A stretch of 64,000 nt of DNA. Source: Streptomyces sp. NRRL S-455. Its GTDB lineage: Bacteria; Actinomycetota; Actinomycetes; Streptomycetales; Streptomycetaceae. Below the pieces are notes generated by a model. It had not been told where the DNA came from and did no database searches. It saw nothing but the letters and a program-made list of their open reading frames with translations. Location of the stretch: contig NZ_JOCT01000006.1 of assembly GCF_000717875.1 (NCBI RefSeq), positions 62,001 to 126,000 on the forward strand. Direction: 5' to 3'. The number at the start of each line of letters is the position of its first letter. Position 1 is the stretch's first letter. The translations under genes were made by a program, and so were the position numbers. Shown here piece by piece: positions 23,684 through 32,954 of this stretch.

Positions 23684-24958
23684 GTGTCCAAATCGCCGGT
23701 GAGAGCACAGGCCGAGGGGGCTGCCCGGGTGGTTGTACGTCGAGATTCCGCTGTGGGCGAACAGGATCCCGATGGCGGCAGGAAAACGGCGAAAGCGACA
23801 GAGGAGGCGGTGCCCGCGAGGGAGCGGGCCGCCGGGAAGTCGGCCGCCGGGAAGTCGGCCGCGGGGAAGTCGGCCGCGGGGAAGTCGGCCGCGGGGGGAT
23901 CGGCCGCCGGGAGGAAGGCGGCTTCGGTGAAGAAGGGCGCGTCCGCCACCAAGAAGGCGCCCGGCAAGAAGGCGGCGTCTTCGAAGCGGGCGGGGTCCGC
24001 TGCGAAGCAGGCGGCGTCTGCCAAGAAGGCGGCGTCCTCGAAGCGAGTGGCGTCCGCTGCCAGGGAGGCGTCGGCGCCTGTCAGGAAGGCCGCTGCCGCC
24101 AAGAAGGTCACCGTCGCGCCCAAGAAGGCCACGGCTCGGGTCAAGGGCACCGCGCCGGCCAGGACCGTCGTCCATCCGCCGGGCGACGAGTCGCGCACCG
24201 CCCTGGTCCGCCGCGCCCGCCGTATCAACCGCGAGCTCGCCGGGGTCTACCCGTACGCCCACCCCGAGCTGGACTTCGCCAACCCCTTCCAGTTGATCGT
24301 CGCCACGGTCCTGTCCGCGCAGACCACCGACCTGCGCGTCAACCAGACGACACCCACCCTCTTCGCCAGGTACCCGGCCCCCGAGGACCTCGCCGCCGCC
24401 AACCCGGAGGAGGTGGAGGAGATCCTCCGCCCGTGCGGCTTCTTCCGGGCCAAGACCAAGTCGGTCATAGGGCTGTCCAAGGCCCTGGTGGAGGACTTCG
24501 GCGGTGAGGTTCCCGGCCGGCTGGAGGACCTGGTCAAGCTGCCCGGCGTCGGCCGCAAGACCGCCTTCGTCGTGCTCGGCAACGCCTTCGGCCGCCCCGG
24601 CATCACCGTGGACACGCACTTCCAGCGCCTGGTGCGCCGCTGGCGGTGGACCGGTGAGACCGACCCCGACAAGATCGAGGCGGCCATCGGCGCGCTCTTC
24701 CCGAAGAGCGACTGGACGGACCTCTCGCACCACGTGATCTGGCACGGCCGCCGCATCTGCCATGCCCGCAAGCCCGCGTGCGGCGCCTGCCCCATCGCCC
24801 CGCTCTGCCCGGCGTACGGCGAGGGCGAGACCGACCCGGAGAAGGCGAAGAAGCTCCTCAAGTACGAGAAGGGCGGCTTCCCCGGCCAGCGCCTCAACCC
24901 CCCGCAGGCGTACCTGGACGCGGGCGGCAGGCCGGCACCTCCGCTGGGGGCCGGATGA
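23684..24958 (+). CDS. nth: endonuclease III with histone-H1-like N-terminal tail
   Basis: A 424-residue protein. The C-terminal 250 residues are endonuclease [18 protein letters not shown], the helix-hairpin-helix LPGVGRKTA with the catalytic Lys, VDTHFQRL with the catalytic Asp, and a [4Fe-4S] motif C-x6-C-x2-C-x5-C ([17 protein letters not shown]). Residues about 30-155 are an Ala/Lys/Ser-rich tail starting with four AAGKS repeats plus two degenerate units, resembling histone H1 tails. GTG 23684 begins the protein. It removes oxidised pyrimidines from DNA; the tail may add non-specific DNA binding. Canonical Nth has about 210-220 residues, so the extension nearly doubles it. Confidence 0.95.
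   Translation: MSKSPVRAQAEGAARVVVRRDSAVGEQDPDGGRKTAKATEEAVPARERAAGKSAAGKSAAGKSAAGKSAAGGSAAGRKAASVKKGASATKKAPGKKAASSKRAGSAAKQAASAKKAASSKRVASAAREASAPVRKAAAAKKVTVAPKKATARVKGTAPARTVVHPPGDESRTALVRRARRINRELAGVYPYAHPELDFANPFQLIVATVLSAQTTDLRVNQTTPTLFARYPAPEDLAAANPEEVEEILRPCGFFRAKTKSVIGLSKALVEDFGGEVPGRLEDLVKLPGVGRKTAFVVLGNAFGRPGITVDTHFQRLVRRWRWTGETDPDKIEAAIGALFPKSDWTDLSHHVIWHGRRICHARKPACGACPIAPLCPAYGEGETDPEKAKKLLKYEKGGFPGQRLNPPQAYLDAGGRPAPPLGAG
23828..23917 (+). repeat. 15-bp in-frame tandem repeat in nth (AAGKS units)
   Basis: Six units of 15 bp encode AAGKS four times, then AAGGS and AAGRK. The first four units differ by only one third-base change. Length variation among strains by slippage is likely. 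Confidence 0.9.
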
Positions 24959-25278
24959 CCCACGTCGACGGCCGGGCCACTCACGGGGAGAGCCGGCTCG
25001 ACCGCGCGGACGACGGGACCAGCCGCCAGGACGGCCGGCCCGGCCGCGCCGTCGGTCCGGTGACCCGCCGAGAGAGCCCGATGGCCCGCCGGGAGAGCCG
25101 GACGATCCGCCGGGAGAGCCGGACGACCCGCCGAGAGGCCCCTGCGGCCCGCCGAGAGGCCCGGGTCGCCCGCGGGGACGGGCGGCTCACTCGCTCGATC
25201 GGTGAATCATCGCGGGACCCGGAACGATCTCGGGCCCCTCGGGCGTTGGATGCGGCAGGACGACGGGGGTGGCGATGA
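24955..25278 (+). CDS. possible basic repeat protein coupled to nth (uncertain)
   Basis: An open frame of 107 codons begins with ATG 24955 overlapping the nth stop (ATGA). Its product is low complexity, Arg/Glu-rich, with five seven-residue units such as [14 protein letters not shown] and TRREAPA. No family is recognised. For a real gene: the four-base overlap and the 21-bp repeat period, which keeps frame. Against: composition biased enough to arise by repeat expansion in GC-rich DNA, and overlap with the next gene's possible upstream start. Confidence 0.35.
   Translation: MTHVDGRATHGESRLDRADDGTSRQDGRPGRAVGPVTRRESPMARRESRTIRRESRTTRREAPAARREARVARGDGRLTRSIGESSRDPERSRAPRALDAAGRRGWR
25059..25163. 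repeat. five tandem 21-bp degenerate repeats
   Basis: Units start at 25059, 25080, 25101, 25122 and 25143, each with a central CCCGCCG-GAGAG or CCGCCGGGAGAG core. The period is exact over 105 bp: 21 bp equals seven codons or two helical turns. Confidence 0.85.
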
Positions 25279-25307
25279 GGCGGGCGAGCGACACACAGGG
25301 CGGCCGG

Positions 25308-25970
25308 GTGACAGTCAGCAAGGAGGGGCTGCCTTCCTGGCTGGATCCGGTCGTGCACGCCGCCGAGACGGTGCGGCCGACGCAGCTGAGCCGCTTCCTG
25401 CCGCCGGAGGACGGTGCCGGGCGTCAGTCCGCCGTGCTGATCCTGTTCGGTGAGGGCGAGCGGGGGCCGGAGCTGCTGCTCATGGAGCGCGCGAGCTCAC
25501 TGCGTTCCCATGCCGGCCAGCCCTCGTTCCCCGGCGGCGCCCTCGACCCGGAGGACGGCGACCCGCGCGGCGACGGCCCGCTGCGGGCGGCCCTGCGGGA
25601 GGCGGAGGAGGAGACCGGGCTCGACCCCTCGGGCGTACAGCTCTTCGGCGTCCTGCCCCGGCTGTACATCCCGGTCAGCGGCTTCGTCGTCACCCCGGTG
25701 CTCGGCTGGTGGCGTGAGCCCAGCCCGGTCGGGGTCGTCGATCCGAACGAGACCGCCAGGGTCTTCACCGTCCCCGTGGTGGATCTCACGGATCCCGCCA
25801 ACCGCGCCACCACCGTCCACCCCAGAGGCCATCGAGGCCCGGCATTTCTGGTCGAATCGGCCCTTGTCTGGGGTTTCACGGCCGGAATCATCGACCGTCT
25901 GCTGCACTACTCGGGCTGGGAGCGGCCCTGGGACCGTGAGAAGCAGGTCCCGCTCGACTGGCACGCATGA
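25308..25970 (+). CDS. NUDIX hydrolase, CoA pyrophosphatase-like
   Basis: A 220-residue protein with a full Nudix box: G-ALDPEDGDP region then ALREAEEETGLDP, preceded by the HAGQPSFPGGALDPEDGD stretch that marks the CoA-pyrophosphatase (NudL-like) branch (UPF0035-type signature LLMxRa..HaGqpsFPGG). GTG 25308 matches the start I recall for homologues (TVSKEGLPSWLDPV); ATG 25275 is an alternative. It likely hydrolyses coenzyme A or its acyl derivatives to phosphopantetheine and 3',5'-ADP. The membrane protease gene begins 13 bp downstream. Confidence 0.88.
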   Translation: MTVSKEGLPSWLDPVVHAAETVRPTQLSRFLPPEDGAGRQSAVLILFGEGERGPELLLMERASSLRSHAGQPSFPGGALDPEDGDPRGDGPLRAALREAEEETGLDPSGVQLFGVLPRLYIPVSGFVVTPVLGWWREPSPVGVVDPNETARVFTVPVVDLTDPANRATTVHPRGHRGPAFLVESALVWGFTAGIIDRLLHYSGWERPWDREKQVPLDWHA

Positions 25971-25983
25971 CAGGGTGGCCTCC

Positions 25984-27183
25984 GTGAACGTGCTGGACAT
26001 CCTGTTGCTGGTCGCCGCCGTGTGGTTCGCGGTCGTCGGGTACCGCCAGGGCTTCGTCGTCGGCATCCTGTCGGTGATCGGCTTCCTGGGTGGCGGCCTC
26101 GTCGCGGTCTACGTACTGCCCGTCATCTGGGACGCGATCACCGACAACGCGGAGGTGAACACGACCGCCGCCGTCGTCGCGGTGGTCGTCGTCATCGTCT
26201 GCGCCTCCATCGGGCAGGCCCTCACCACCCACCTCGGCAACAAGCTGCGCAGGTACATCACCTGGTCCCCGGCCCGGGCCCTCGACGCCACCGGGGGTGC
26301 CCTGGTCAACGTCGTGGCGATGCTTCTGGTCGCCTGGCTGATCGGCTCGGCCCTCGCGGGCACCACGCTGCCGACGCTGGGCAAGGAGGTCCGCAACTCC
26401 AAGATGCTGCAAGGCGTCTCCCAGGCGCTGCCCGACCAGGCCGCCACCTGGTTCGCGGACTTCTCCTCCGTCCTCGCGCAGAACGGCTTCCCGCAGGTCT
26501 TCAGCCCGTTCGCGAACGAACCGATCACCGACGTCCAGCCCCCGGACCCGGCCCTGGCCAACAGCCCGGTGGCCGCCCGCGCCCAGCGCTCCATCGTCAA
26601 GGTCATGGGTACGGCCCCGAGCTGCGGCAAGGTCCTGGAAGGCACCGGCTTCGTCTTCGACGACCGCCGTGTGATGACCAACGCTCACGTGGTGGGCGGT
26701 GTCGACGAGCCGACCGTGCAGATAGGCGGCGAGGGCAGGAAGTACGACGCCAGGGTCGTGCTCTACGACTGGCGGCGCGACATCGCCGTACTCGACGTGC
26801 CGGATCTCAAGGCGCCCGTGCTGCGGTTCACCACCGAGGACGCGAACAGCGGCGACGGCGCGATCGTCGCGGGCTTCCCGGAGAACGGGGCGTACGACGT
26901 GCGTGCCGCACGCGTGCGTGGCCGCATCACGGCCAACGGCCCGGACATCTACCACCGCGGCACGGTCCGCCGCGACGTTTACTCCCTCTACGCGGTCGTC
27001 CGCCAGGGCAACTCCGGCGGCCCGCTGCTCACCCCGGAGGGCAGGGTCTACGGCGTGGTGTTCGCCAAGTCCCTCGACGACGCCGAGACGGGATACGCGC
27101 TCACCGTGGACGAGATCCAGGACGACATCACCAAGGGCCGCAACGCCAACCAGCAGGTGGCCAGCGACAGCTGCGCCCTCTAG
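25984..27183 (+). CDS. MarP-like membrane serine protease (colicin V production-like N terminus)
   Basis: A 399-residue protein with four membrane helices in the first 140 residues (CvpA-like) and an extracytoplasmic trypsin-like domain with H235 (TNAHVVGG), D266 (RRDIAVLDV) and S344 (GNSGGPLL). Two Cys (APSCGK and DSCAL at the C terminus) could form the disulfide that activates MarP in mycobacteria. MarP (Rv3671c) protects M. tuberculosis against acid by cleaving a peptidoglycan hydrolase; a cell-wall stress role is likely here. The GTG start 13 bp behind the NUDIX stop mirrors the nth-NUDIX-marP order of mycobacteria. Confidence 0.92.
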   Translation: MNVLDILLLVAAVWFAVVGYRQGFVVGILSVIGFLGGGLVAVYVLPVIWDAITDNAEVNTTAAVVAVVVVIVCASIGQALTTHLGNKLRRYITWSPARALDATGGALVNVVAMLLVAWLIGSALAGTTLPTLGKEVRNSKMLQGVSQALPDQAATWFADFSSVLAQNGFPQVFSPFANEPITDVQPPDPALANSPVAARAQRSIVKVMGTAPSCGKVLEGTGFVFDDRRVMTNAHVVGGVDEPTVQIGGEGRKYDARVVLYDWRRDIAVLDVPDLKAPVLRFTTEDANSGDGAIVAGFPENGAYDVRAARVRGRITANGPDIYHRGTVRRDVYSLYAVVRQGNSGGPLLTPEGRVYGVVFAKSLDDAETGYALTVDEIQDDITKGRNANQQVASDSCAL

Positions 27184-27557
27184 AAGGGACTAGAAGGGAG
27201 CGGCCGGGCGGTCAGGTGGTCGCGGCGTCACTCACACGAGTGGCGACTCAGTCGCGTGTGGGGCGCAGGCGCACGGAGACCCAGCGGGCCCGGCGGCGGA
27301 GGATGCGCGGAATCCCGACCCTGGGATCCGCGGTCACCATCTGCGATACGCCGCTTCGCCGGCGGGGGTTCGCACCGCCCGCCGAGCGGCGATTGCGGCT
27401 TGCGTCACTGTAGTCGTGCGTCCAGCCCATACCCCGACGTCTGCCCCCGGCCCATGGTCGATAACCGCTCCCGGCGCCTCCAATTGGCCTATGCGCCAGG
27501 CAATTGGCCGTTCGTCGGACAAGCGTTCACACCTCGGTACCGGACGCGCTCACTCGG
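27184..27557. other. 374-bp intergenic stretch of a convergent pair, no supported gene
   Basis: Only short frames with shadow-like composition are present. A short direct repeat TAGAAGGGA (27181 and 27191) follows the protease stop, and CAATTGGCC occurs twice near 27480-27510. No clear terminator hairpin was found. Confidence 0.4.
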
Positions 27558-28496
27558 TCACCGGTCGGGTTCGGGATCCTTCAGCCAGTTGATGAGTTCC
27601 GCGGAGAACGCGACCGGGTCCTCCTCGTGCGGGAAGTGGCCGAGACCGTCGAACAGGCGCCAGCGGTAGGGGGCTTCGACGTACTCGCCGGACCCGGCCG
27701 CGCTGCGTGTGCGCATCACGGGGTCGAGTGAGCCGTGCAGATGGAGCGTCGGCACGCGCACGGGCCGCTTCATCCGGCGGTTGAACTGGATGCCGTCCGG
27801 GCGGGCCAGGGAGCGCACCATCCAGCGGTACGGCTCGACCGCGCAGTGCGCCGCGGAGGGGATGCACATGGCGCGGCGGTAGTTCTCCAGCGTCTCGTCC
27901 TCCGGCGGGCGCGGCCCGGACCAGTCCTGGATCAGCTCGGCCACGAGCGCCCCGTCGTCGGCGGTGAGCTGCCGCTCGGGAATCCAGGGCCGCTGGAACC
28001 CCCAGATGTGTGAACCGGCACGGGTCTGCTTGACGTCCCGCAGCATGGCCGCGCGCCAGCGCCGCGGATGCGGCATGGACGCGACCGCGAGCCGCCGCAC
28101 CAGCTTGGGCCGCATCGCGGCCGCCGTCCACGCGAGGTATCCGCCCAGGTCGTGGCCGACGAGTGCGGCGTCCGGCTCGCCGAGTGAGCGGATCACGCCG
28201 GTGACGTCGAGCGCCAGGTTGGCGGGGTCGTAGCCACGCGGCGTACGGTCGCTGCCCCCGACGCCGCGCAGGTCCATGGCGACGGCCCGGAAACCGGCCT
28301 CGGCGAGCGCCACCAGCTGGTGCCGCCAGGCCCACCAGAACTGCGGGAAGCCGTGCAGCAGCAGCACCAGCGGCCCGTCGCCCAGCTCCGCGATGTGGAA
28401 GCGGGCGCCATTGGCGGCGACGTCACGGTGGCTCCAGGGGCCGTCCAGGAGTACGGCCGAGGCCGGTTGTGCCGGGGAAGGGGCGGGGTCCGTCAT
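27558..28496 (-). CDS. alpha/beta hydrolase, epoxide hydrolase-like
   Basis: A 312-residue alpha/beta hydrolase with oxyanion-hole HGFPQFWWAWRHQ, the nucleophile elbow VGHDLGGYLAW (Asp nucleophile, as in epoxide hydrolases and dehalogenases), and the catalytic His in GLGHFPHEED. The HGFPxFWWxWR pattern and the Asp nucleophile favour epoxide hydrolase over esterase. The ATG overlaps the holin-like gene stop by four bases, so the two are co-translated. Substrate unknown. Confidence 0.9.
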   Translation of the reverse strand: MTDPAPSPAQPASAVLLDGPWSHRDVAANGARFHIAELGDGPLVLLLHGFPQFWWAWRHQLVALAEAGFRAVAMDLRGVGGSDRTPRGYDPANLALDVTGVIRSLGEPDAALVGHDLGGYLAWTAAAMRPKLVRRLAVASMPHPRRWRAAMLRDVKQTRAGSHIWGFQRPWIPERQLTADDGALVAELIQDWSGPRPPEDETLENYRRAMCIPSAAHCAVEPYRWMVRSLARPDGIQFNRRMKRPVRVPTLHLHGSLDPVMRTRSAAGSGEYVEAPYRWRLFDGLGHFPHEEDPVAFSAELINWLKDPEPDR

Positions 28497-28984
28497 GACG
28501 ACGAGCGTGCCACAGCCTCGATCGCCTCGGGGCCCCGGTCCTGCGCCGCGAGCTCCGGACGCGGGTGCGGCTTCGCATTCTGCAGGACGCCCGCGCTCTC
28601 CTTCATCGAGGCGGCGACCTTCTGCGGGCCCTTGCTCTTCTTCGCCTTCTTCGCGAAGACCACGCCGATCAGCGCCAGCACGACCGCGATCAGCACGTTC
28701 GCCGCGAAGGACAGCAGGAAGCAGATCGCCAGGTTCCAGTCGCTCCAGGTGCGGATGCCGTACGCCAGCGCGAAGTTCAGCATCGGCAGGGAGAACAGCA
28801 GTACCGCCCCCGCCATCGAGAAGGCGCCGCCACTGGTCGCGCCGCGCTTCACGTCCTGCTTGAGCTGCGCCTTCGCCAGCGCGATCTCGTCGTGCACCAG
28901 CGCCGACATTTCCGCCGTCGCCGAGGCGAACAGCTGGCCGATGGTGCGTTCGGCGCCGACCGGGCTGCCGTCGGGTGCGCTCAT
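28493..28984 (-). CDS. phage holin family (DUF1469-like) membrane protein
   Basis: A 163-residue protein. Residues 15-50 form an amphipathic helix (TIGQLFASATAEMSALVHDE), followed by two membrane helices (about 60-80 and 90-115), then a basic Lys-rich stretch and a Pro-rich tail. This matches the actinobacterial phage-holin/DUF1469 family, also called YqjE-like; it is not known to be lytic. ATG 28984 follows GGGAG by six bases. Its stop overlaps the hydrolase start (ATGA). Three CTGCGTACGG repeats stand upstream. Confidence 0.85.
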   Translation of the reverse strand: MSAPDGSPVGAERTIGQLFASATAEMSALVHDEIALAKAQLKQDVKRGATSGGAFSMAGAVLLFSLPMLNFALAYGIRTWSDWNLAICFLLSFAANVLIAVVLALIGVVFAKKAKKSKGPQKVAASMKESAGVLQNAKPHPRPELAAQDRGPEAIEAVARSSS

Positions 28985-28999
28985 CGCGGTCTCCCTCTT

Positions 29000-29078
29000 C
29001 TGCGTACGGTCCGATGTCCGCGTCTTCTGTCCGGCTCGTACACAGTCGTTGCACTGCGTACGGCCTGACTGCGTACGG
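29000..29078. repeat. three CTGCGTACGG repeats upstream of holin-like gene
   Basis: Ten-base direct repeats start at 29000, 29054 and 29069, two of them 15 bp apart. They lie in the 121-bp gap between nhaA and the holin-like gene and could bind a regulator of that operon. Confidence 0.6.
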
Positions 29079-29105
29079 TCCCGTCTTTTGTACCGTCTCG
29101 TCAGA

Positions 29106-30542
29106 TCATGCCGGACCGTCGCGGTCATCGCCTGCCCCGCCCGGCACTTCGGCAAGCCCGTGCCGCGCGTCCGCCTTCTCCTGGGCGATCCGGCGGTGCT
29201 CGGCGGCCTTGCGTTCGTAGATGTCGGCGAGGCGCAGGTGGTACGCGGGGTCGTCCTCCTCGTAGATGTCCGGCACACCGCTGAGGTCCTCGTCGCGCTC
29301 CTCCTCCTCCCACAGACGGCGGTACTTGGCGTTCCGTACCTTCAGCAGGACGGTCGCGAGTGTCGCGGCGATCAGGGAACCCAGCAGGACGGCGGCCTTG
29401 ACCTCGGCCGTCATGGTCTGGTCACCCTCGAAGGCGAGTTCGCCGATGAGCAGCGACACGGTGAAGCCGATACCGGCGAGGCTCGCCACCGCGAACACGT
29501 CGGCCCAGGCGAGGTCGTCGCTGAGTGACGCCCGGGTGAAGCGGGCCGTCAGCCAGGTCCCGCCGAAGATGCCGAGAGTCTTGCCGACGACGAGTCCGAG
29601 GACGACGCCGAGGGTCTCCGGCTTGGTGAACACGTCGGCGAGCGCGCCGCCGGAGATGGCGACACCGGCACTGAAGAGTGCGAACAGCGGCACGGCCAGA
29701 CCCGCCGACAGGGGCCGTACCAGGTGTTCGATGTGCTCACCGGGGGAGTGCTCCTCGCCCTCGTTCCGGTGGCAGCGCAGCATCAGGCCCATGGCGACGC
29801 CGGCCACGGTGGCGTGGACGCCGCTGTTGTACATCAGCGCCCAGATGACCAGGGCGAGCGGCACGTACACGTACCAGCCGCGCACGCCCTTGCGCAGCAG
29901 CAGCCAGAAGACGACCAGGCCCGCCGCGGCGCCGCCGAGCGCGGCGAAGTTCAGCTCGGCGGTGAAGAAGACCGCGATGATCAGGATCGCGAAGAGGTCG
30001 TCGACGACGGCCAGCGTGAGCAGGAAGGCCCGCAGCGCGCTCGGCAGTGACGTGCCGATGACCGCGAGCACCGCGAGGGCGAAGGCGATGTCGGTGGCCG
30101 TGGGCACGGCCCAGCCGGCCAGGGAGCCGCCGCCGGTGGCGTTGGTGACGGTGTAGACGAGCGCCGGTACGGCCATGCCGCACAGGGCGGCGACCACGGG
30201 GAGCGCGGCAGCCTTGGGGTCGCGCAGGTCGCCCGCGACGAGCTCGCGCTTGAGCTCGATGCCGGCGACGAAGAAGAAGATCGCCAGCAGGCCGTCGGCG
30301 GCCCAGTGCGCGATCGACAGGTCGAGGCCGAGAGCCGCGGGGCCGAGGTGGAAGTGGGAGACGCTCTGGTAGCTGTCCTGCAGCGCGGGGATGTTCGCCC
30401 AGAGCAGTGCGGCGACCGCGGCGGCGAGCAGCAGCACCCCGCCGACGGTCTCGGTGCGCAGCGCGTCCGCCACATAGGTCCGCTCGGGGAGGGAGAGCCG
30501 GCCGAGGACCTTGCGGGGGGCGGTGGAGCGGGGCGCGGGCAC
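29106..30542 (-). CDS. nhaA: Na+/H+ antiporter NhaA
   Basis: A 478-residue antiporter with about 11-12 membrane helices. Diagnostic segments are IFFFVAGIELKRELVAGDL, GWAVPTATDIAFALAVL and LTLAVVDDLFAILIIAVFF, whose paired Asp carry out cation exchange. The last 60 residues are a charged cytoplasmic tail (DEDLSGVPDIYEEDDPAYHL...) absent from E. coli NhaA, which has 388 residues. GTG 30542 is preceded by GGAGG eight bases away. It exports Na+ in exchange for H+ at the membrane, with a role in salt and alkaline pH tolerance. Confidence 0.97.
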   Translation of the reverse strand: MPAPRSTAPRKVLGRLSLPERTYVADALRTETVGGVLLLAAAVAALLWANIPALQDSYQSVSHFHLGPAALGLDLSIAHWAADGLLAIFFFVAGIELKRELVAGDLRDPKAAALPVVAALCGMAVPALVYTVTNATGGGSLAGWAVPTATDIAFALAVLAVIGTSLPSALRAFLLTLAVVDDLFAILIIAVFFTAELNFAALGGAAAGLVVFWLLLRKGVRGWYVYVPLALVIWALMYNSGVHATVAGVAMGLMLRCHRNEGEEHSPGEHIEHLVRPLSAGLAVPLFALFSAGVAISGGALADVFTKPETLGVVLGLVVGKTLGIFGGTWLTARFTRASLSDDLAWADVFAVASLAGIGFTVSLLIGELAFEGDQTMTAEVKAAVLLGSLIAATLATVLLKVRNAKYRRLWEEEERDEDLSGVPDIYEEDDPAYHLRLADIYERKAAEHRRIAQEKADARHGLAEVPGGAGDDRDGPA

Positions 30543-30615
30543 TGGGGAGACCTCCGGTTCTGGGCAGGACGCGACTATCTGCCGACCAGACTTCCCGGCA
30601 CCCCTATGAGCTTCG

Positions 30616-30634
30616 TTTTGTTTAGCTTACCTAA
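30616..30634. promoter_or_regulatory. iron-box-like sequence upstream of nhaA
   Basis: The 19 bases match the DmdR/IdeR iron-box consensus at 14 positions, with the right half (GCTTACCTAA) at 9 of 10. It lies 74-92 bp upstream of the nhaA start. It could be a binding site for a DtxR-family repressor, or an AT-rich promoter element by chance. Confidence 0.4.
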
Positions 30635-30676
30635 GTGTGCGTCGGGGTGTGCGGGGTGATCTTCCCCAGCGGCCGC

Positions 30677-30714
30677 GAGGGGCACCCGGCGCGCATGGCT
30701 GCCGGGTGCCCCTC
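30677..30714. terminator. 14-bp stem terminator of acs
   Basis: A perfect 14-bp stem (30677-30690 with 30701-30714) has a ten-base loop. It lies 22 bp past the acs stop on the minus strand. Confidence 0.9.
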
Positions 30715-30735
30715 CTCGGTTCCGCTATGCCGGGC

Positions 30736-32694
30736 TCAGTCCTCGCTCGGCGCGGCCGGCAGCTTCGCCTGGATGAGGTCCATGACCGTGGAGTCGGTCA
30801 GCGTGGTGACATCACCGAGCTGGCGGTTCTCGGCGACGTCCCGCAGCAGCCGGCGCATGATCTTGCCGGAGCGGGTCTTGGGCAGCTCGGCCACCGGCAG
30901 GATCCGCTTGGGCTTGGCGATCGGGCCGAGGGTGTTGCCGACGTGCGTGCGCAGCTCGGCGACCAGGTCCTCGGTCTCGGCGGCCGTACCGCGCAGGATC
31001 ACGAAGGCGACGATCGCCTGCCCGGTCGTCTCGTCCGCCGCGCCGACCACGGCCGCCTCGGCGACCGACGGGTGGGACACGAGCGCCGACTCGACCTCCG
31101 TGGTCGAGATGTTGTGCCCGGAGACGAGCATGACGTCGTCGACCCGGCCGAGCAGCCAGATGTCACCGTCGTCGTCCTTCTTGGCACCGTCACCGGCGAA
31201 GTACTTGCCCTCGAAACGCGACCAGTACGTGTCGATGAACCGCTGGTCGTCCCCCCAGATGGTGCGCAGCATCGACGGCCACGGCTCGGTCAGCACCAGA
31301 TAGCCGCCTCCGCCGTCGGGCACTTCGTTGGCCTCGTCGTCGACGACCGTCGCGGAGATGCCGGGCAGCGGCGTCTGCGCGGAGCCCGGCTTGGTCGCGG
31401 TCACGCCCGGCAGCGGGGTGATCATCATCGAGCCGGTCTCGGTCTGCCACCAGGTGTCCACAACCGGGGTGCGGTCGCCGCCGATGTTCTTGCGGTACCA
31501 GACCCACGCCTCGGGGTTGATCGGCTCGCCCACCGAGCCCAGCACGCGCAGGCTGGACAGGTCGAACTTGGCGGGGATGTCGTCGCCCCACTTCATGAAC
31601 GTACGGATCGCGGTCGGCGCGGTGTAGAGGATCGTCACGCCGTACTTCTGCACGATCTCCCAGAAGCGGCCCTGGTGCGGGGTGTCGGGCGTGCCCTCGT
31701 ACATGACCTGCGTGGCGCCGTTGGCGAGCGGGCCGTAGACGATGTACGAGTGGCCGGTGACCCAGCCGACGTCGGCGGTGCACCAGTACACGTCGGTCTC
31801 CGGCTTGAGGTCGAAGACGGCGTGGTGGGTGTAGGCGGTCTGGGTGAGGTATCCGCCGGACGTGTGCAGGATGCCCTTCGGCTTACCCGTGGTGCCCGAG
31901 GTGTAGAGGATGAACAGCGGGTGCTCGGCGTGGAACGCCTGCGGGGTGTGCTCCGCGCTCTGGCGGTCCACGAGGTCGTGCCACCACACGTCGCGGCCCT
32001 CGGTGAAGGCGACCTCCTGGCCGGTGCGGCGCACGACCAGGACGTGCTCGACGTTGCCCGCCTTCTCGACCGCCTCGTCCACGGCCGGCTTGAGCGCGGA
32101 CGGCTTGCCGCGCCGGTAGCCGCCGTCGGAGGTGATGACCACGCGCGCGTCGGCGTCCTGGATGCGGGTGGCGAGCGCGTCCGAGGAGAAGCCGCCGAAG
32201 ACGACCGAGTGGGCGGCGCCGACGCGGGCGCAGGCCAGCATCGCGATCGCCGTCTCGGGGATCATCGGCATGTAGACGGCGACCCGGTCACCGGCCTGAA
32301 CTCCCAGCTCCAGCAGCGCGTTGGCCGCCTTGGAGACCTCGTCCTTGAGCTCGGCGTAGGTGATCGCGCGGCTGTCGCCGGGCTCGCCCTCGAAGTGGAT
32401 GGCGACCCGGTCGCCGTGGCCGGCCTCGACATGCCGGTCGACGCAGTTGTAGGCGACGTTGAGCTCGCCGTCCTGGAACCACTTGGCGAACGGCGGATTC
32501 GACCAGTCGAGTGTCTCGGTGGGCTCCTTGGCCCAGGTCAGCCGACGGGCCTGCTCGGCCCAGAAGCCGAGCCTGTCAGCCTTGGCCTGTTCATACGCCT
32601 CCGCGGTGACGTTGGCGTTCGCGGCCAGGTCGGCGGGGGGTGCGAACCTGCGCTCTTCCTTGAGCAGGTTGGAGAGGGAAGGATTCTCACTCAC
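30736..32694 (-). CDS. acsA: acetyl-CoA synthetase (AMP-forming)
   Basis: A 652-residue enzyme, normal length for Acs. Motifs: adenylate P-loop [18 protein letters not shown] (A5), [22 protein letters not shown] (A7/A8 hinge region) and [11 protein letters not shown] with the acetylatable Lys. GTG 32694 follows GGGAGGAG. It activates acetate to acetyl-AMP and then acetyl-CoA. Immediately upstream, and overlapping the start by four bases, is a 16-codon frame whose product repeats the N terminus of this protein. The lysine in the SGK motif makes control by protein acetylation likely, as in other Acs. Confidence 0.96.
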   Translation of the reverse strand: MSENPSLSNLLKEERRFAPPADLAANANVTAEAYEQAKADRLGFWAEQARRLTWAKEPTETLDWSNPPFAKWFQDGELNVAYNCVDRHVEAGHGDRVAIHFEGEPGDSRAITYAELKDEVSKAANALLELGVQAGDRVAVYMPMIPETAIAMLACARVGAAHSVVFGGFSSDALATRIQDADARVVITSDGGYRRGKPSALKPAVDEAVEKAGNVEHVLVVRRTGQEVAFTEGRDVWWHDLVDRQSAEHTPQAFHAEHPLFILYTSGTTGKPKGILHTSGGYLTQTAYTHHAVFDLKPETDVYWCTADVGWVTGHSYIVYGPLANGATQVMYEGTPDTPHQGRFWEIVQKYGVTILYTAPTAIRTFMKWGDDIPAKFDLSSLRVLGSVGEPINPEAWVWYRKNIGGDRTPVVDTWWQTETGSMMITPLPGVTATKPGSAQTPLPGISATVVDDEANEVPDGGGGYLVLTEPWPSMLRTIWGDDQRFIDTYWSRFEGKYFAGDGAKKDDDGDIWLLGRVDDVMLVSGHNISTTEVESALVSHPSVAEAAVVGAADETTGQAIVAFVILRGTAAETEDLVAELRTHVGNTLGPIAKPKRILPVAELPKTRSGKIMRRLLRDVAENRQLGDVTTLTDSTVMDLIQAKLPAAPSED

Positions 32695-32741
32695 TCGCCC
32701 ATCTCCTCCCTCAGCAGGTTGGCCAGGCTTTCGTTGCTCAC
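32691..32741 (-). CDS. 16-codon leader peptide upstream of acsA, duplicate of its N terminus
   Basis: GTG 32741, preceded by GGGAAAGG, opens a frame encoding [16 protein letters not shown]; its TGA overlaps the acsA GTG (GTGA). The Acs N terminus reads [14 protein letters not shown], so the two are clearly related. Either a short tandem duplication made a coupled leader, or the leader is the older start and a nonsense event shifted initiation downstream. A leader that shares its ribosome with acsA could couple translation. Confidence 0.65.
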   Translation of the reverse strand: MSNESLANLLREEMGE

Positions 32742-32954
32742 GGCATCTGCCTTTCCCAGGGTGTCCGTTGTGTCCCAGGCCACAGCTCATCAGACCCGGG
32801 GGTGCGATGACAAGGGCCGACCGCCGATTGGTTTAGACCTGTCAGCGGCGCTGTCGGGACCGGGGTCATCCGTACCCACGTACGCCGACCAGGGAAGGTT
32901 CAGCCGGTGCCGCGCCGATCACCGGATCTTGCTCAGGGGGTGCCGTGCGTGTCC

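Noticed and set aside
27248..27430. 60-codon minus-strand frame in the marP-hydrolase gap
   Set aside because: Arg-rich, no ribosome-binding site, no hydrophobic or conserved-looking segment.
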